In this document: piece by piece, positions 6,605 through 13,564 of the stretch
Position numbering within the stretch: the first letter of the stretch is position 1
How the letters are laid out: every line of letters starts with the position of its first letter
NCBI RefSeq assembly: GCF_014206975.1
Contig: NZ_JACHOU010000009.1
Coordinates: forward strand, 62,001-126,000
DNA length: 64,000 nucleotides
Origin: Aminobacter aganoensis
Lineage (GTDB): Bacteria; Pseudomonadota; Alphaproteobacteria; Rhizobiales; Rhizobiaceae
Direction: 5' to 3'
Translations under genes and position numbers: made by a program
Notes under the pieces: generated by a model
The model's input: only the letters and a program-made list of their open reading frames with translations
Told to the model about the DNA's origin: nothing
The model's database searches: none

Positions 6605-8764
6605 CTATTCGGCTGCCTGGAGGTGATCAGCCGTGTCGTCGGCGACGGCCACGGGCTCGTCGACTGACGGATCGGCATCTTCTGCGAGGAAGGCGGGCAG
6701 TTCGGCCGCATCATCACCGATGTCAGCCTCGTCGGAGACAGCCTCTTCGACCGCCGTATCGGAAGCTGCGATCGCATCGTCGCTTTCGAGCCGCAGTGGT
6801 TCGGGCAGCCAGTTCGATCCTTCGAGAAGACGGGCGGCCTCACGGGCCATGAGATCCTTCTTCATGTGGTCGATCAGTTGCGCGGAATCCTCGCCACGGC
6901 CTTCACGCACTGCCTGAACGATCCGGGCCTTGGTTACGCGGCCGAGATAGTTGTCGACGGTCGGCTCCCAGCCAGCCGCGACCATGTCGAACTGGATCGT
7001 GGCTGCCAGAGCATCGGCATGGGCAATCGCTCCCGGTCGCTTGTTCCAGGGCTCGACGACCGCGTTGAGCGAGAGTGAGGCGCAATGCGCGAACAGTGCC
7101 TTTCGGCTCGCTTCGTCGAGACCCAGCAAGAAGCCCCAGAGATTTGGACTGTCGGGCATCTCCTTGTCCCATGCCTCATGACGCTCGGCGATTTCCTTGG
7201 CCCAGGGAGTTTCGGCGAGACCCTGGACCTGGCCGAAACTGTTGCTCGTCTGGGTAATCTCGAGGCAGCTGTTCTTGGCGTGGCGGTAGAACACCTGCAG
7301 CACGAGAGCGTGCAGGACCGCCACGAAGGCGGTGTCGACATCGCTGGCGAGCGCGTTGCGCAGCGACAGCGTCTTCTGCGCGGTCAGGTCGACGATGAGG
7401 CGATCCGGTAGCGGCCTGATGCCGTCATCCTCCGGCTCCTCGGCGGATTCGGTGGTTCGACCAAGAGGCTGGCCGTTGACCACGACGGCATGCTCGTCGT
7501 CTTCGTCCTCATCTCCGAACGAGGTGTCGAGGTCCTCGCCTTCGCCTGCCTCCTCATCATCGCCCGTCTCGACCCGCGGTTCGTCCTCCGCGCGAATGAA
7601 GCCGGCCTCGACCTGAAGTTTGCCATTGGCGGCAAGCGTGATGAACGTGCCGGCGATCGCCTTTTGCGCCGGGTCGTAGACGAAGGGGCGGTCGTTGAAG
7701 CCGTCGAGTTCAGTGCCGAGCTGGTCGAGCTTGTCCTCGATTTCCTGGTCGGCATCCTCCATCTCGGCATATTTGGCGTCGAGCGCGTCATACTCTGCCT
7801 TCACCGCGTCATGCCGGGCGATTTCGTCGGCACTCATCTCCTCAGGCTCGGCATAGATGCGCCGCATGCCGGAGGTGTGGCCATAGGGAAAGCTGATCGC
7901 CGCCTCGACCCACTTCCAGCCGTCATTGCGAACGGCTTCGGCGTCCACCTTCAGCTTCTCGAAAACGAGCTGTTCGAGAAGGGCAGCATCCTGGAACCAG
8001 CCGCCGGAATCCTGTTCGAAGAGATCGCGCAGGATGACGCCGCCGGCGGCTTCGTAGGCTTCGGCGCCGACATAGACGGCCCGCCTATCGTCAGCGCGAA
8101 CCGTGGTCTCCGTCAGCAGGCGCCTGATGTAGTAGGATTCCTGCATGTGAGGATTGCTGGAAATGCGCTCCCAGACCTGCTCCTGACGGGCATGATCATC
8201 GGAGACGGAAAAGGCCTGGAGCTGGTCGAGGCTGATCTCCTCCTGCTCGTAGAGATCCAGGAGCTTGGGAGAAACGGTGGCGAGCTTCAGACGCTGCTTC
8301 ACCGTGTGCGTCGACACGAAATAGCGCGCAGCGATCTCCTCGACATCCTTGCCCTGGTCGCTCAGGATTTTGAACGCACGATACTGGTCGAGTGGATGCA
8401 GGTTCTCGCGGTGAACATTCTCCGCAAGCGAGTCGTCCTCCATGCTTGTGCGCTCGGAGCGATTGACGACACACGGGACCGGCTGGTTCTTGGCCATGCG
8501 CTTCTGGCGCACGAGGAGTTCGAGCGCCCGGTAGCGACGCCCGCCAGCAGGAACCTCGTAGCGGCCTGTCTCTTCACCGTTCTCGTTCTTCTTCGGACGA
8601 ATGTTAAGGCTCTCGATCATGCCGCGATAAGCGATGTCATCGGCGAGGTTCGGGATCGATACACCATTGACGATCTGGCGCACGTTCTTCTGCGACAGGT
8701 CGAGCAGGTCGAAGGGAATGTTTTCGGCCGGATTGAGGATGATCTTCTGATTGGCCTTGGCCAT
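6605..8764 (-). CDS. Large ParB/Spo0J-family protein
   Basis: A 719-aa protein, more than twice the usual ParB length. The N-terminal 165 residues hold the ParB/Srx CTP-binding core, with GGRRYRA at 74-80 and ENVHRE at 115-120, followed by a helix-turn-helix at about 141-162 (VEEIAARYFVSTHTVKQRLK). The remaining 550 residues are a helical extension with two acidic stretches and no known enzyme motif. Such large ParB-like proteins are common on alphaproteobacterial plasmids and mobile elements, usually without a neighbouring ParA, as here. ATG 8764 is chosen (GGAG nine bases upstream); a longer frame would read through the leader hairpin. Confidence 0.85.
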   Translation of the reverse strand: MAKANQKIILNPAENIPFDLLDLSQKNVRQIVNGVSIPNLADDIAYRGMIESLNIRPKKNENGEETGRYEVPAGGRRYRALELLVRQKRMAKNQPVPCVVNRSERTSMEDDSLAENVHRENLHPLDQYRAFKILSDQGKDVEEIAARYFVSTHTVKQRLKLATVSPKLLDLYEQEEISLDQLQAFSVSDDHARQEQVWERISSNPHMQESYYIRRLLTETTVRADDRRAVYVGAEAYEAAGGVILRDLFEQDSGGWFQDAALLEQLVFEKLKVDAEAVRNDGWKWVEAAISFPYGHTSGMRRIYAEPEEMSADEIARHDAVKAEYDALDAKYAEMEDADQEIEDKLDQLGTELDGFNDRPFVYDPAQKAIAGTFITLAANGKLQVEAGFIRAEDEPRVETGDDEEAGEGEDLDTSFGDEDEDDEHAVVVNGQPLGRTTESAEEPEDDGIRPLPDRLIVDLTAQKTLSLRNALASDVDTAFVAVLHALVLQVFYRHAKNSCLEITQTSNSFGQVQGLAETPWAKEIAERHEAWDKEMPDSPNLWGFLLGLDEASRKALFAHCASLSLNAVVEPWNKRPGAIAHADALAATIQFDMVAAGWEPTVDNYLGRVTKARIVQAVREGRGEDSAQLIDHMKKDLMAREAARLLEGSNWLPEPLRLESDDAIAASDTAVEEAVSDEADIGDDAAELPAFLAEDADPSVDEPVAVADDTADHLQAAE

Positions 8765-8779
8765 GGTCAGGGTCTCCAT

Positions 8780-8821
8780 GACGGGCGGCACGGGGCCTCT
8801 CCCCGAACCTCCAAACCCGTC
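8780..8821 (-). promoter_or_regulatory. Two-tier RNA leader hairpin before the parB-like gene
   Basis: Outer arms GACGGG/CCCGTC enclose an inner CGGGG/CCCCG stem. The 3' arm of the outer stem runs directly into the ATGGAG ribosome site of the ParB-like gene. The same layout recurs at 9577-9614, 11772-11812 and 13125-13164. Confidence 0.65.
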
Positions 8822-8955
8822 AGGAACCCTCCCCTCCACCCTCTGCCTCTCGGCGTAGCGCCGCCGCCCGCCGGTTGGAGCAGCCGCATGGTGACGATTG
8901 GGGGAGGCAGACCGGGAGGTGGGGATCGACAGGCGCAATCTTACCGGATGGAAAT

Positions 8956-9159
8956 CTACTCGTCCGGCGCCGCGATATCGACGCGCCCAGCCTTGCGCAG
9001 CGCTTCGAGCATGCGGGCATGGTCCATCAGTATGTGGATCTGCGCTTGGCGGTCCACGGTGACTGTTCTGCTCGTGCTGCGGGTACGATCGTGCCGCTTA
9101 TGGAGCAGTTCGAATTCAGGCATGGTGGTGTAGAGCTTCAAAATGGGTCGGCTGCTCAT
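8956..9159 (-). CDS. Small unknown protein
   Basis: A 67-aa basic protein, MSSRPILKLYTTMPEFELLH at its start, ending AGRVDIAAPDE. Nothing in it is recognisable beyond a likely short beta strand followed by a helix. ATG 9159 overlaps the stop of the preceding gene by four bases, which supports it as a real, translationally coupled gene. A 190-base leader containing the two-tier hairpin separates it from the ParB-like gene downstream. Confidence 0.6.
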   Translation of the reverse strand: MSSRPILKLYTTMPEFELLHKRHDRTRSTSRTVTVDRQAQIHILMDHARMLEALRKAGRVDIAAPDE

Positions 9160-9563
9160 GGGACGGTGCTGCCTTTCGCGACCGCCTCGAAAAGCTCTAT
9201 TCCTTCGATGTTCCAGATCTCTGCGCCCGCAGCTGCGTAGGCTGCGGCGACGGCTTCAAGCGGTGCATAGGAGAGGCCGTACCAGGGAGCCGGTTCGGGC
9301 TCGCGGCCAACAGCAACCAACGGACCGTGCAGTGTGAGTTGCAAGACCATGTCGAGATCGACATTGCGACTGTCGATCACTGGTAGACCGGCTTCGATGC
9401 TTTGGGACTTGATGGCCTCGCATCCATAGCCTGAGAGCATAGCCCCTTCGCGATAGTGCAGCGTGAAGCCGCCAGGTCCGATCGAAAGATGGCCTCCTTC
9501 GGTAGCTAGCGCAGTGGCAATGTCGGCAGTGTAGTCGAATGGTGATTTCTGTGGGGATGTCAT
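9156..9563 (-). CDS. Unknown plasmid-block protein
   Basis: A 135-aa acidic protein starting MTSPQKSPFDYTADIATALA. It shows a beta-rich middle (HLSIGPGGFTLHYREGAMLSG) and an alanine-rich helix near residue 105. No domain recognised. The start at 9563 is fixed by GGAG eight bases upstream and by a two-tier hairpin that ends exactly at that ribosome site; the longer frame to 9641 would translate the hairpin. It is coupled to the 67-aa gene downstream. Confidence 0.65.
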   Translation of the reverse strand: MTSPQKSPFDYTADIATALATEGGHLSIGPGGFTLHYREGAMLSGYGCEAIKSQSIEAGLPVIDSRNVDLDMVLQLTLHGPLVAVGREPEPAPWYGLSYAPLEAVAAAYAAAGAEIWNIEGIELFEAVAKGSTVP

Positions 9564-9576
9564 AGCGATTCTCCGC

Positions 9577-9614
9577 GACGGCTGGCGGGAGAGGTCCCGG
9601 CCTGCAGAGCCGTC
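9577..9614 (-). promoter_or_regulatory. Two-tier RNA leader hairpin
   Basis: Outer arms GACGGCT/AGCCGTC enclose an inner CGGGA/TCCCG stem. The 3' arm abuts the GCGGAG ribosome site of the 9156-9563 gene with no gap. The architecture matches the leaders at 8780, 11772 and 13125. Confidence 0.65.
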
Positions 9615-9696
9615 ACGGAAGAAAGCCGCCCCCTTGGACACGAGGGGGAGGCGCGAATGTTCGAAAAATATGACGCAAGGAAATGCGATGCATTAT

Positions 9697-10038
9697 CTAC
9701 AAAGGCGTGAAGTTCGGCCGCGCGGCATTGACGCGGTACTTTCGGCGTATCGTCTCGATAGCAGCATCTTGCCGCTCGACCTTGCGACGAAGCCGATCGA
9801 GATCTGCGGCGGCGTTGTCGGTCAGCTGGTCGAGGACCCGGCGATAGGCGTCCTCGTCGGCACCGGTCCAGTTCGACATGCGGCGATTGTACCGGTGCTG
9901 CTTCGGTCGTGAATGGATGGCCTCGGTTTCTGCACGATCACGCAAAGATCGCTCAAGTTCGTAGAGACTGTGCCGAGTTTCGTGTAGACGTGCTTCCATA
10001 CGGGTCAGCGCCGTGCAGGCTTCGGGGTGGCTCATCAT
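9697..10038 (-). CDS. Coiled-coil unknown protein
   Basis: A 113-aa highly charged protein that is almost entirely alpha-helical. Residues about 10-50 (EARLHETRHSLYELERSLRD) and 75-100 (ADLDRLRRKVERQDAAIETI) have heptad-like spacing typical of coiled coils. ATG 10038 overlaps the stop of the DUF6884-like gene by four bases. It may be a structural or nucleoid-associated accessory protein, but that is only inference from its shape. Confidence 0.6.
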   Translation of the reverse strand: MMSHPEACTALTRMEARLHETRHSLYELERSLRDRAETEAIHSRPKQHRYNRRMSNWTGADEDAYRRVLDQLTDNAAADLDRLRRKVERQDAAIETIRRKYRVNAARPNFTPL

Positions 10039-10598
10039 GGCGTGCCTGCGTGTGTCGGCTCGGTTTCGAGTAGCCAGCAGCGCAGATCCTGCCGCATTCG
10101 GCCGATCGCACCATTGATCGTGAAGACGCGGGCGTCAGGTAGCACGCATCCCATTCGCTGGAATTCGCCGAGCAAGGTGCGCATCACGGTCAGGTAGAGA
10201 GCGCCGCCTGCCAGAGCGACATCGCGGAATGGTTCACGTCCATAAAGCGACATCGAGGCTATCTCGGCACTTGCATGCATGCCGGAATTATCGGGGCCGT
10301 TTTTCCGACGAGGGCGGGGCCAGCGCGTGGTGACGCCGCCGGCAATCATGCGTTCGGCGAGATGAGGCGTAAGCCGCGCGTCATAGTCCGCGATGGGCGT
10401 GGTGGCATCACGAAAGCCGTAGTGCGCTGACAGGAAGGCGACGCTGGCTCGCGTTCCGTTGGGGTCGGCCGCGCGAAGTGTTTGCCAAAGCGGGCCGTCA
10501 TAGCGGACGTTTGCAGGGATGTGTCCAGCGTCGTGGCGTTTGGTTGTCGAGCAAGCGAGGATGAGCAATCGCTTGGGTGGAAACAGGGGCGACGTCAT
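10035..10598 (-). CDS. DUF6884-like protein
   Basis: A 187-aa protein with the N-terminal signature LLILACSTTKRHDAG followed by YDGPLWQTLRAAD and SAHYGFRDATTPIADYD, the pattern of the DUF6884 (YaaA-like) family found near phage and plasmid genes. YaaA relatives are DNA-associated proteins linked to oxidative stress, but the function of DUF6884 is not established. ATG 10598 overlaps the upstream gene's stop by four bases, and its own stop overlaps the coiled-coil gene, so this is the middle of a tightly coupled operon. Confidence 0.7.
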   Translation of the reverse strand: MTSPLFPPKRLLILACSTTKRHDAGHIPANVRYDGPLWQTLRAADPNGTRASVAFLSAHYGFRDATTPIADYDARLTPHLAERMIAGGVTTRWPRPRRKNGPDNSGMHASAEIASMSLYGREPFRDVALAGGALYLTVMRTLLGEFQRMGCVLPDARVFTINGAIGRMRQDLRCWLLETEPTHAGTP

Positions 10599-11371
10599 GG
10601 CTCGACCTTCTCAGTCGCGGCTGTCAGCTTGGCCACACGGCGTACGACGACTGGCCGGGTGTCGGCTTCCTGGGCGAGGCATCGGATCAGCTCGAGCTCA
10701 TCGTCCGTGCAGTCTCCGCGCACCTCCAGGTCGATCCAGTGACCCGAGCGGCCGACATGGGAGTCGCGCAGCCGATGATTGGAAGACGTGTAGAAGCTCT
10801 CATGCGGGTCGTTGAGCCGCACACGTGTGCGGAGAAACAGGATCCCGGACCCGAGATTGCCGCAAAACAGGAATTCGTCGGCGGATGTGGTTTTTGGGCC
10901 GCCGCCGACTTTTCGTTGCCCGATCTGACGGAAGGCTTCATCGAAATTCGCCGGATTGGGCGTGGTTCGTGCCGTCAGCTTTCCGTCGAACACCCAAGGT
11001 GGGTGACGTGGGTCGACACGCCCGACGGCGATCTGGTGAAGAAGATCGAGGAGACAGGTCGGATCTGCCGGATAGGGACAAGTCCGCCAGAGGTTGCGCA
11101 CCCTGCAGCGAAGAACATCAGGCAATGCGAAAAGCTGGGCCCGGGCCTTTCGCCAGCGGGCAGCACGCGCAGCGCGCTGAACACGTTCGCGCTCATCCCA
11201 CCAGATATGGCGGCGGGCCATCTCTTCATCGACGCTGTGTTGTCCCGCCGCGATCATTTCGGCAAAGAGCGGGAGAGCCTGCTGTTCGAGACGCTGCTTA
11301 CGCTTGAAGGCAGCGCGTTTGCGGGTTGTGTCGCGATAGGGTTCCGGTTTCGGCCAGGGGCGGAATCGCAT
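10595..11371 (-). CDS. Unknown Arg-rich plasmid-block protein
   Basis: A 258-aa protein. Residues 1-90 are strongly basic and helical (DTTRKRAAFKRKQRLEQQAL, later RAARAARWRKARAQ), suggesting nucleic-acid binding. The C-terminal half is a mixed alpha/beta segment with HWIDLEVRGDCTDDELELI. I do not know the family. The start is ATG 11371, whose first base is the last base of the upstream stop (TGATG); the longer reading to 11623 lies inside the DUF2958 gene and is rejected. It is coupled at both ends to its neighbours. Confidence 0.65.
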   Translation of the reverse strand: MRFRPWPKPEPYRDTTRKRAAFKRKQRLEQQALPLFAEMIAAGQHSVDEEMARRHIWWDERERVQRAARAARWRKARAQLFALPDVLRCRVRNLWRTCPYPADPTCLLDLLHQIAVGRVDPRHPPWVFDGKLTARTTPNPANFDEAFRQIGQRKVGGGPKTTSADEFLFCGNLGSGILFLRTRVRLNDPHESFYTSSNHRLRDSHVGRSGHWIDLEVRGDCTDDELELIRCLAQEADTRPVVVRRVAKLTAATEKVEP

Positions 11372-11757
11372 CAGTTCCGCTCCCCTTTTGACCGTGCCGC
11401 GGTTGAAAGGATGCGGATGGCGGCTGTGATGCTGCCGGCCTGCCAAGCGGCCTCGGCATAGGCCGAGATCGGGAATTGGCCTGAGAAGAAAATGTCGCGC
11501 TCGATATGCAGGGATAGCGAAGATAACTCTTCGAGGCTGAACGATCCGAGTTCCGGGGCGCCGTTCAACTGCGCAAGGCCGTATAAGGTGTCGCCGTCTG
11601 AATCGAGTTCGGTCGCAAGCCATGTGCCGATACCGACCGGATTGAAGAACTTGACGAGCGGAATATGGTCGAGTCCGGACTGGCGGCCATTGGCGAGGAG
11701 CCGCTCGCTCAGTTCGGGTGTGAGCAGGGGCATCGGGTTCGGGAAAGGTTTATCCAT
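11371..11757 (-). CDS. DUF2958 family protein
   Basis: A 128-aa protein with the DUF2958 signature: PLVKFFNPVGIGTWLATELD, then DTLYGLAQLN and PELGSFSLEELSSL. DUF2958 genes are common on conjugative plasmids and integrative elements beside DUF932, ParB-like and antirestriction genes; the function is unknown. ATG 11757 is set by GGAG and the two-tier hairpin ending just before it. The stop shares one base with the next start. Confidence 0.8.
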   Translation of the reverse strand: MDKPFPNPMPLLTPELSERLLANGRQSGLDHIPLVKFFNPVGIGTWLATELDSDGDTLYGLAQLNGAPELGSFSLEELSSLSLHIERDIFFSGQFPISAYAEAAWQAGSITAAIRILSTAARSKGERN

Positions 11758-11771
11758 CGGGGTTGCTCCGC

Positions 11772-11812
11772 GACGGACCGCCGGGGGCCATTCTCCCGAC
11801 GCAGGATCCGTC
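11772..11812 (-). promoter_or_regulatory. Two-tier RNA leader hairpin before DUF2958
   Basis: Outer arms GACGGA/TCCGTC enclose an inner CGGG/CCCG pairing. The outer 3' arm runs directly into the GCGGAG ribosome site of the DUF2958 gene, as in the leaders at 8780, 9577 and 13125. Confidence 0.65.
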
Positions 11813-11821
11813 ACGACGACA

Positions 11822-11853
11822 GGCGCCGTCCCCGGGCCTTGGAGGACGGCGCC
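11822..11853 (-). terminator. Perfect 9-bp hairpin, possible terminator
   Basis: Arms GGCGCCGTC and GACGGCGCC enclose a 14-base loop, 60 bases after the DUF932 stop codon on the minus strand. There is no following U-run, so it could also be the 5' half of the DUF2958 leader fold. Confidence 0.4.
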
Positions 11854-11913
11854 GTCAACGGCGATTGCGGGACAACCGCCGGCGCGTTGCACGCATCGCC
11901 GGCGAATGAGGGG

Positions 11914-13110
11914 TCAGCTGGCGAGATCGAACAGCTTCTTGGCCTTGCCTTCCATTTCGAGCCGGACGTCCTGGTGCTCCTTGTCGCGAGCGACCCGGGT
12001 AATGCCTTGGACGAAATCAAACACGGAGGCCGGCGGATGGCCTTCTTCGTTCAGCACGGTGTCGATGATCTTCGAGGTCTCGGCCTTCGAGAAGCCGCGT
12101 TTGCGCAGGAAAGACTGGCGGTCGTCATCGTCCCGGGCGACGATGCGTTCCCGCGCGCTTCTGATGCTGTTGACGAAGGGCATGGGTGAGGATTCCGCGA
12201 ACTGTATCAGCGCGGGCTCGGCTTCGACAGCAAAGCGAGAGGCTGCATATTTGGAGTGGCGGATGGTAATCTCCTGGAAATCCTCGACCCCCCACAGATT
12301 CCTGTTGCAACAAACTGCGCGCAGGTAAAAGCTCGCGATTCCGAGCGTTTTCGAGCCCACTTCGCTGTTCCAGGCATAGAAGCCTCGGAAGAACAGATCC
12401 GGGTCGCCGTTGGGAAGCCGCCCGGCTTCGATGGGGTTGAGATCGTCGACAAGGAAGACGAAGACATCACGATCCGAAGCGTAGAGCGTCGTGGTGTCCT
12501 TGGAGATGTCGACATTCGGGTTGTAGATGCTGGTCGCCCAGTCAAGAACGCCGGGCACCTTCCAACGCGTGTCGCCCGTGCCGTTGCCAGCGATTTTCTG
12601 CACCGCCTCGATCAGTTCGTGGTCGAAAATTCTCCCGTAGTCGGGACCCGTCACCGCTCTGAGCTCAAGGCGACCGTTCTCGATCTCAAGCGTCTTGACC
12701 TGCTCGGCACGGTGCGTGGAAAGGCCGTATTGCAGGTTGATGGCGGCAAGCGGCGCTGGCAGTTGGCGAAGATAGGCCGCGGGCGCACCGACAAGGCTGG
12801 CGAGCTGGCCGAAACTCCAATGTGTCGGCGCTACCGGCTCATGCGCACCGGGCAGTGCCAACGTCAGCCGTTCGGGATTGTCACGGGCTGCTTCGACGCG
12901 GATGGCTTCGCTCTCGACGATGCGCGTCTTGCTGCGTTCAGACCTTCGCTTTACCGAAGTGTGCAGATCGCCAAGCGACAGGAAGCGCTCGTCTGCGGGT
13001 CGGTTGAACCATTCCGACGAAACGCGACCGATGCGCTGGCCGCGGTTGACGTCGACCTTGTAGCCATTGCGCGCGACGCGTGTCGGCACCTGAATTTCCA
13101 TCTGTGTCAT
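11914..13110 (-). CDS. DUF932 (phage/plasmid-like) protein
   Basis: A 398-aa protein matching the DUF932 family: an early FLSLGDLHT segment, a central block ending GPDYGRIFDHELIEAVQKI, and the typical DVFVFLVDDLNPIE, LFFRGFYAWNSEVGSKTLGI and CCNRNLWGVEDFQEI stretches. DUF932 proteins occur on phages and plasmids and are sometimes called antirestriction-like, but no activity is proven. ATG 13110 has GGAG eight bases upstream, adjoining a hairpin leader. It is the first gene of the long minus-strand block, so a promoter is expected upstream of 13165. Confidence 0.8.
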   Translation of the reverse strand: MTQMEIQVPTRVARNGYKVDVNRGQRIGRVSSEWFNRPADERFLSLGDLHTSVKRRSERSKTRIVESEAIRVEAARDNPERLTLALPGAHEPVAPTHWSFGQLASLVGAPAAYLRQLPAPLAAINLQYGLSTHRAEQVKTLEIENGRLELRAVTGPDYGRIFDHELIEAVQKIAGNGTGDTRWKVPGVLDWATSIYNPNVDISKDTTTLYASDRDVFVFLVDDLNPIEAGRLPNGDPDLFFRGFYAWNSEVGSKTLGIASFYLRAVCCNRNLWGVEDFQEITIRHSKYAASRFAVEAEPALIQFAESSPMPFVNSIRSARERIVARDDDDRQSFLRKRGFSKAETSKIIDTVLNEEGHPPASVFDFVQGITRVARDKEHQDVRLEMEGKAKKLFDLAS

Positions 13111-13124
13111 GGGACTTGCTCCAC

Positions 13125-13164
13125 GGCGGGCGCCGGAAGCCTCTCTCCCGGCCGCCAACCCGCC
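13125..13164 (-). promoter_or_regulatory. Two-tier RNA leader hairpin before DUF932
   Basis: Outer arms GGCGGG/CCCGCC enclose an inner GCCGG/CCGGC stem. The outer 3' arm abuts the GTGGAG ribosome site of the DUF932 gene. Confidence 0.65.
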
Positions 13165-13564
13165 GCCGCCTCCCGGCCCCACCTCTGCCTCTGTCTGCAC
13201 CAGCCGTGACGGCGAAGCATCAGCGGGCTCCGTGAGGGGTGCCGGACCAGACCGACGCGTACGCCTAATGGAGTCTGACGATCGCGTTCAGCGTCGTGCC
13301 GATAGGAGCATTGTGTTGATGTTCAGGGCTTGCGGATGCCAGCTGACGTTCTGGAGACCAGCGATACCGGCGCGATCCTCGGTACGACCGCACTCGGAGG
13401 ACACGGGAAAACGCCACTGCCAGGCTGTAGAAGTCTGCAATCCAAAATGCCGGACACGGGCTCTGCCCCTTCCCGACTATGAAGGGGCGCATGTCACCTC
13501 GTTGATCGGCGCGCCGCTCGCGGCCGACCCGGGGGATGGGGGCCAACTCGTGGCCAGCTACACT
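13165..13564. other. About 400 bases without a convincing gene
   Basis: This gap lies between the helicase stop and the DUF932 leader. A minus-strand frame at 13265-13546 (93 codons, Arg/Ser-rich) is open but has no good ribosome site and no recognised family, so I do not call it. The region should hold the promoter of the minus-strand block; I could not identify one with confidence. Confidence 0.4.

Noticed and set aside
7490-9133. 547-codon open frame on the plus strand
   Set aside because: Antisense shadow of the ParB-like gene, whose ParB motifs are unmistakable.
12256-13209. 317-codon open frame on the plus strand
   Set aside because: Antisense to the DUF932 gene, whose family signatures are clear on the minus strand.
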